Assembly: GCF_000690905.1 (NCBI RefSeq)
Contig: NZ_JMCL01000021.1
Location: forward strand, 1 to 45,770
Direction: 5' to 3'
Source of the DNA: Pseudomonas sp. Ant30-3
GTDB taxonomy: Bacteria > Pseudomonadota > Gammaproteobacteria > Pseudomonadales > Pseudomonadaceae
DNA length: 45,770 bases
Each line of letters starts with the position of its first letter. The stretch's first letter is position 1. Shown piece by piece: positions 45,674 to 45,770 of the stretch. Below the pieces are notes generated by a model. It did no database searches and had not been told where the DNA came from. It saw only the letters and a list, made by a program, of their open reading frames with translations. Made by a program: the position numbers and the translations under genes.

Positions 45674-45770
45674 CCCGTTCGGCTGCGCAGCAGTCGTCAA
45701 TCCTCAGATGAGTATTGTCGATGGAGTGCTGGGGCCGCTTTGCAGCCCAACGGGGATAAATCCCCTCGCC
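45655..45770. repeat. REPIN (GTGGCGAGGGGATTTATCCCC type), cut by the window end
   Basis: Head TGTGGCGAGGGGATTTATCC from 45655 and an inverted mate (AACGGGGATAAATCCCCTCG at 45749-45768). The outer end of the right arm lies beyond the window. Upstream of valS. Confidence 0.85.

Overview
The window looks like chromosomal DNA of a Pseudomonas of the fluorescens group. GC content is high, and several gene sets have the gene order known from Pseudomonas: fhpR/fhp, dauB-dauA-dauR, aapJQMP, and ndpA-hupN-rlmF-valS. Intergenic gaps repeatedly hold the REP/REPIN palindromes typical of this group. No tRNA, rRNA, CRISPR array or prophage was recognised.

Layout. 1-224: the 3' end of a group II intron (tail of its maturase, then domains V and VI). 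350-1852: membrane diguanylate cyclase. 2013-8318 (minus): an RND efflux operon, adaptor then pump then a CopR/CopS-type two-component pair. 8534-8791: small conserved protein. 8934-10073: a lipoprotein that fuses an amino-acid-type solute-binding domain to a RidA domain, the most unusual single gene here. 10143-12841 (minus): YkgJ-type Cys-cluster protein, small exported protein, GNAT acetyltransferase and CheV. 13111-15998: divergent NO-detoxification pair fhpR/fhp with three NorR-type boxes between them. 16109-19060 (minus): dauBAR for D-arginine racemisation and catabolism. 19187-21393 (minus): rhlB and a carboxylesterase. 21861-26023: aapJQMP amino-acid ABC importer behind a strong sigma-54 promoter match. 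26082-26872 (minus): MqsRA toxin-antitoxin pair with a perfect palindromic operator. 27038-28985: FadR-type regulator and CynX/NimT-type MFS carrier.

28987-36938 is an accessory chaperone-usher fimbrial locus built from DUF1120-type subunits. On the minus strand run a pilin, chaperone, usher, two-domain tip-adhesin candidate, a second pilin and a decayed remnant of another subunit. Divergent from it are an orphan NarL/RcsB-type response regulator and a further pilin. The stretch around the regulator is visibly richer in A+T than its surroundings. RcsB-like boxes lie in the two leaders there, so the regulator probably controls the locus.

37062-45482 returns to housekeeping genes: NTF2-like protein, GIY-YIG protein, GST-like protein, membrane-anchored glutaredoxin, nucleoid protein NdpA, HU protein, RlmF and ValS. 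The window ends in REP sequence that includes a four-copy tandem array of a 19-bp REP head. Start sites were moved inward from the longest reading frame wherever a Shine-Dalgarno sequence, signal peptide or family length supported a later start.
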